The notes beneath the pieces were generated by a model. It was not told the DNA's origin. It saw only the letters and a list, made by a program, of their open reading frames with translations, and did not search any database. This document shows, piece by piece, positions 33,419-35,316 of a stretch of DNA of 35,316 nucleotides (positions are counted from its first letter, which is position 1; each line of letters starts with the position of its first letter). The translations under genes were made by a program, and so were the position numbers. The stretch comes from Glaciecola sp. (lineage in GTDB: Bacteria > Pseudomonadota > Gammaproteobacteria > Enterobacterales > Alteromonadaceae): the NCBI GenBank assembly GCA_029246415.1, contig JAQWNF010000016.1, positions 1 to 35,316 on the forward strand, read 5' to 3'.

Positions 33419-33479
33419 GGATTCGAACCCTCGTTAGGTTTAACCCTAAACACACTTTCCAGGCGTGCGCCTTCAGACC
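33405..33479 (-). pseudogene. tRNA-Ser(GGA) fragment lacking its 5' end
   Basis: On the minus strand the fragment runs from the D-loop (GGTCTGAAGGC) through an anticodon loop CTGGAAA (anticodon GGA, Ser), a long variable arm (TTAGG/CCTAA) and the T-arm (GAGGG TTCGAAT CCCTC) to TCTCTCC-G-CCA. About 16 bases of the 5' end are missing: nothing like GGAGAGA precedes it, so the acceptor stem cannot form. It is not a working tRNA. It probably was left as a displaced attachment sequence by an earlier island on its right, and then served as the target of the present island. An intact tRNA-Ser(GGA) must exist elsewhere. Confidence 0.75.
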
Positions 33480-33549
33480 TTATGAAAGCTACGACAACCA
33501 CCGAATACAATCAAGAATCTAAGACTCTGTGTCACTTAAAACATAACAC

Positions 33550-33573
33550 AATCTACTCATAAATCTACTCATA
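33550..33573. repeat. Exact 12-bp tandem repeat, outer right
   Basis: AATCTACTCATA occurs twice with no gap. It lies about 70 bp beyond the broken end of the tRNA-Ser fragment. The period equals that of the other pairs but the sequence is unlike them, so it is probably the arm site of a third integrase. Confidence 0.6.
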
Positions 33574-33773
33574 GAGATGATATTTGTTACAAAGTAGAAG
33601 GGCTAGTCTTGCCCAAGTTATTCCTTCTTGCTGACAACTTGTAAGCACTCCCCTACATATGTAGAGGCAAATGTGTAAACTGTTATTATACACAGTACTT
33701 CTCTACTAGTTCTTATAACAGCAAACTATACTAAGATGTCGAGTGAGCATAATTTGTAATTTCGTGAAGTCGG

Positions 33774-33820
33774 TATCAAGCAAACGAAGTGCGGTAGAAC
33801 TGTTCGCAACTGTATTTAAA
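33774..33820 (+). repeat. 47-bp repeat, copy 2
   Basis: It differs from 21935-21981 at 3 of 47 positions. Flanking bases are not related beyond a few positions, so the block itself is what is kept. Confidence 0.7.
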
Positions 33821-33986
33821 ACTGAGAATTTTTACACAATCAATCTACACTAATCTCTAGTTTTAATGAAAACCTTACTGTTATTTAATCAGAGGGTTTT
33901 ATCACTTACTTGTTTGAACAAGTAAGTGATATCCTAAAACAAGGTACAACTAGTTTTGTGTATACCTAAGACCTTTCCTGTCATAT

Positions 33987-34416
33987 TTAATTAGATATCA
34001 TTTTTGTATAAGGAATGCACTTTTTAAATAGCACGTTACCATATGCTTCTGCCCACGATGAACAAAAAAGTTCTATGGTGTCGCCAATATTAATTTCCGC
34101 CGCATCACCAAAAGTCACATTGATATCTGCCGCGATTCCCACAACTTTATATTAATTTTTAAAAGGATATTTAAGGATGGCTCGAACTTCATTTTCATTT
34201 AAAGCTTTTATCATGTTTTCACATACAACTGGTTGCATGGCCATAATTTCTTGACGACGTTCCTCTGCAGCACACTGCTCTTTGGCTATTCTAGCTTGAC
34301 GTTGTTGCTCACGTTTTTTCTCTCTAGCCTCTTCTAAGCGTTTTTGTTCAGCAATCTGAATCTGTCTCCTACGTTCACGCTCTGCTTCTTTTGCAGATTC
34401 TATTGCTTTGTATTTC
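33987..34416 (-). pseudogene. Coiled-coil protein gene, 5'-truncated and with an in-frame stop
   Basis: The minus-strand frame begins abruptly at the junction with the radC-start repeat. It runs through a strongly charged helix (KAIESAKEAERERRRQIQIA, then EQKRLEEAREKKREQQRQAR) to KYPFKN and TAA at 34152-34154. The same frame then continues for 54 more sense codons (KVVGIAADINVTFGDAAEIN, then GDTIELFCSSWAEAYGNV) to a second TAA at 33987. Either a nonsense mutation split the gene or two fragments are in frame by chance. No start codon is left. I recognise no function. Confidence 0.55.
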
Positions 34417-34417
34417 T

Positions 34418-34641
34418 GCTAATGCCACCTGAATGGCTGTTTTTTCGTATTCTGAATAGGTAGTCATGGGTTTGTATACCTCTTGGTTGATATGCCCACA
34501 CCATGAAAGTTAGGCTTTATAAATTCCATGAAACACAACCTGTAAACGACAACTTACTCCGGGGGTGGGTCCAGCGATAGCGAGGACTACTGCAAGTAAT
34601 ACCCTGATAATAAATGCAGCTATTTTGTACTATGGCGAGTT
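34418..34641 (-). repeat. About 225-bp direct repeat, copy 2 (radC start and leader)
   Basis: See copy 1 at 33024-33248. The radC start here is ATG at 34467 (MTTYSEYEKTAIQVALAEIQ), and the coding part breaks after about 16 codons into the coiled-coil relic. It ends 46 bp before the next chromosomal gene, which gives a likely outer limit for island DNA. Confidence 0.75.
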
Positions 34642-34687
34642 TCAGCATTTAATTATACATTCAAGAAAACTGATTTTAGGAGTAAAC

Positions 34688-35134
34688 ATGCTCGCAACAC
34701 AATCAATTCCAGATTCACTAGAGAGTGCAACGTCACTTGGTTTAGTCTTCGCAGGTATATTATTCTTAGTTGGCTTACTGACCGGTATATGGAAGTTTCA
34801 ACAGATGATGGCATCCAAAGATGGACTAGCTCATCGTTATGTCGATATTGCACATCGCGCCGCGCTGACCTATAGCTTTGCCTGTATTTTACTTGCTGTT
34901 TTCTCTTTTGTGTCTGAATTAGACGAAACTGTCGAGTTTTATGCGATGTTGGCACTGGTAGTTTACTTTACGATTGCCGTTGTAAGCTATATCGGTGAAG
35001 GTATCAAGCAAAAGACAGATAATGTAATAGCTGCAAAGTCACCGTTAATTTCAGTTTTTATGGTCTCTTTGATTATTGCAGAAGTCGGTGGTTTTATTGT
35101 CTTATTTTATGGCATGCTGGATGCTCTATTTTAA
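34688..35134 (+). CDS. Small four-helix inner-membrane protein, unknown
   Basis: This 148-residue protein has four predicted membrane segments at about 16-35, 57-75, 85-102 and 119-143. A short charged loop follows the first (KFQQMMASKDGLAHRYVDIA) and another follows the third (EGIKQKTDNVIAAKS). ATG at 34688 is chosen because AGGAG lies 6 bases before it; longer frames run into repeat DNA. I recognise no family or catalytic motif. It is the first intact chromosomal gene right of the island relics, and a tRNA-Phe gene follows convergently. Confidence 0.75.
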   Translation: MLATQSIPDSLESATSLGLVFAGILFLVGLLTGIWKFQQMMASKDGLAHRYVDIAHRAALTYSFACILLAVFSFVSELDETVEFYAMLALVVYFTIAVVSYIGEGIKQKTDNVIAAKSPLISVFMVSLIIAEVGGFIVLFYGMLDALF

Positions 35135-35156
35135 GTAATAATGTTTAATTTCACGC

Positions 35157-35187
35157 AAAAAAAAACCACTACATCAAATGTAACGGT
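35157..35187 (-). terminator. Intrinsic terminator of tRNA-Phe
   Basis: On the minus strand ACCGTTACAT and ATGTAGTGGT pair around TTG with a small internal mismatch, followed by nine T. It lies 12 bp after the tRNA-Phe 3' end. It may also stop transcripts of the membrane protein gene from the other side. Confidence 0.8.
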
Positions 35188-35199
35188 TTACTAAAATAA

Positions 35200-35275
35200 T
35201 GGTGCCTCGACCCGGGATCGAACCAGGGACACGCGGATTTTCAATCCGCTGCTCTACCAACTGAGCTATCGAGGC
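35200..35275 (-). tRNA. tRNA-Phe (GAA)
   Basis: The complete 76-base cloverleaf includes an encoded CCA. The acceptor is GCCTCGA/TCGAGGC, the D-stem GCTC/GAGC, the anticodon stem GCGGA/TCCGC with loop TTGAAAA (anticodon GAA), and the T-stem CCTGG/CCGGG with TTCGATC. It shows no sign of island insertion. Confidence 0.97.
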
Positions 35276-35316
35276 AACTTAACTAAACACATCGATATTT
35301 GCGATGCACTTCGTAA

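Larger units (their letters stand above)
33480..34686. other. Relic island DNA between the tRNA-Ser fragment and the next chromosomal gene
   Basis: This stretch has no intact gene. It holds a 12-bp tandem repeat (33550), the second 47-bp repeat (33774), a broken coiled-coil gene (33987-34416) and the second radC-start repeat (34418-34641). The order of 47-bp repeat, then radC start, is the same as in the intact island, so this looks like a related island after large deletions, with its integrase gene gone. The stretch 33574-33773 shows nothing I recognise. Confidence 0.55.

Noticed and set aside
16604-33573. CRISPR array, suggested by short regular repeats
   Set aside because: Each repeat occurs only as a pair with a 12-bp period; there are no spacers of constant length and no cas genes.

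Overview
The window looks like chromosome from a marine gammaproteobacterium of the Alteromonadaceae type (Alteromonas, Paraglaciecola or Glaciecola relatives). This rests on protein style: a vSGLT-like Na+/galactose symporter, a TonB receptor locus with a tryptophan-halogenase homologue, GH97, LacI-type regulators, and a P4-like island at a tRNA-Ser sequence. The assignment is inference; no taxonomic marker gene is present.

Layout. Positions 1-3240 hold the 3' end of an AraC regulator, a two-gene unit (DUF5666 lipoprotein, then a membrane-anchored LuxR-type regulator) and a decayed IS3-family transposase. Positions 3325-3775 hold two genes of T4-like marine phage type, one intact and one an Hsp20 fragment, which abut the end of the symporter gene. 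Positions 3766-16170 form a galactoside-use locus. On the minus strand galT-galK-GH97-symporter form one tight operon, with a divergent GalR-like LacI regulator. A second minus-strand unit has a TonB-dependent receptor, a TPR/2OG-Fe(II) oxygenase and a flavin-dependent halogenase. The same 16-bp operator lies before both units, so one regulator probably controls uptake, hydrolysis of alpha-galactosides and the Leloir steps.

Positions 16667-33418 are bounded by a 14-bp direct repeat equal to the 3' end of tRNA-Ser. Inside are a tyrosine integrase, an unknown gene, AlpA, a small unknown gene and a Prim-Pol/D5 helicase (a P4-like satellite module). Next come about 950 bp of mostly noncoding, repeat-bearing DNA and then a sugar cargo. 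The cargo has a LacI regulator with a Tat-exported TIM-barrel isomerase on the minus strand. Divergent from it is a seven-gene operon: Gfo/Idh oxidoreductase, TIM-barrel isomerase, NupG-like transporter, second TIM-barrel isomerase, GMC dehydrogenase, its Tat-borne small subunit, and DUF1080. This set fits glycoside breakdown through 3-keto intermediates: oxidation at C3, non-hydrolytic cleavage, then reduction of the keto sugar. I infer that the pathway is mobile cargo.

Positions 32443-34641 are a graveyard of island parts: an XRE pseudogene, radC pseudogenes, a tRNA-Ser fragment lacking its 5' end, a broken coiled-coil gene and repeats shared with the island interior. Five pairs of short direct repeats, all with a 12-bp period, lie near the island ends and read as integrase arm sites of at least three different elements. 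The window ends with a small membrane protein gene and an intact tRNA-Phe.
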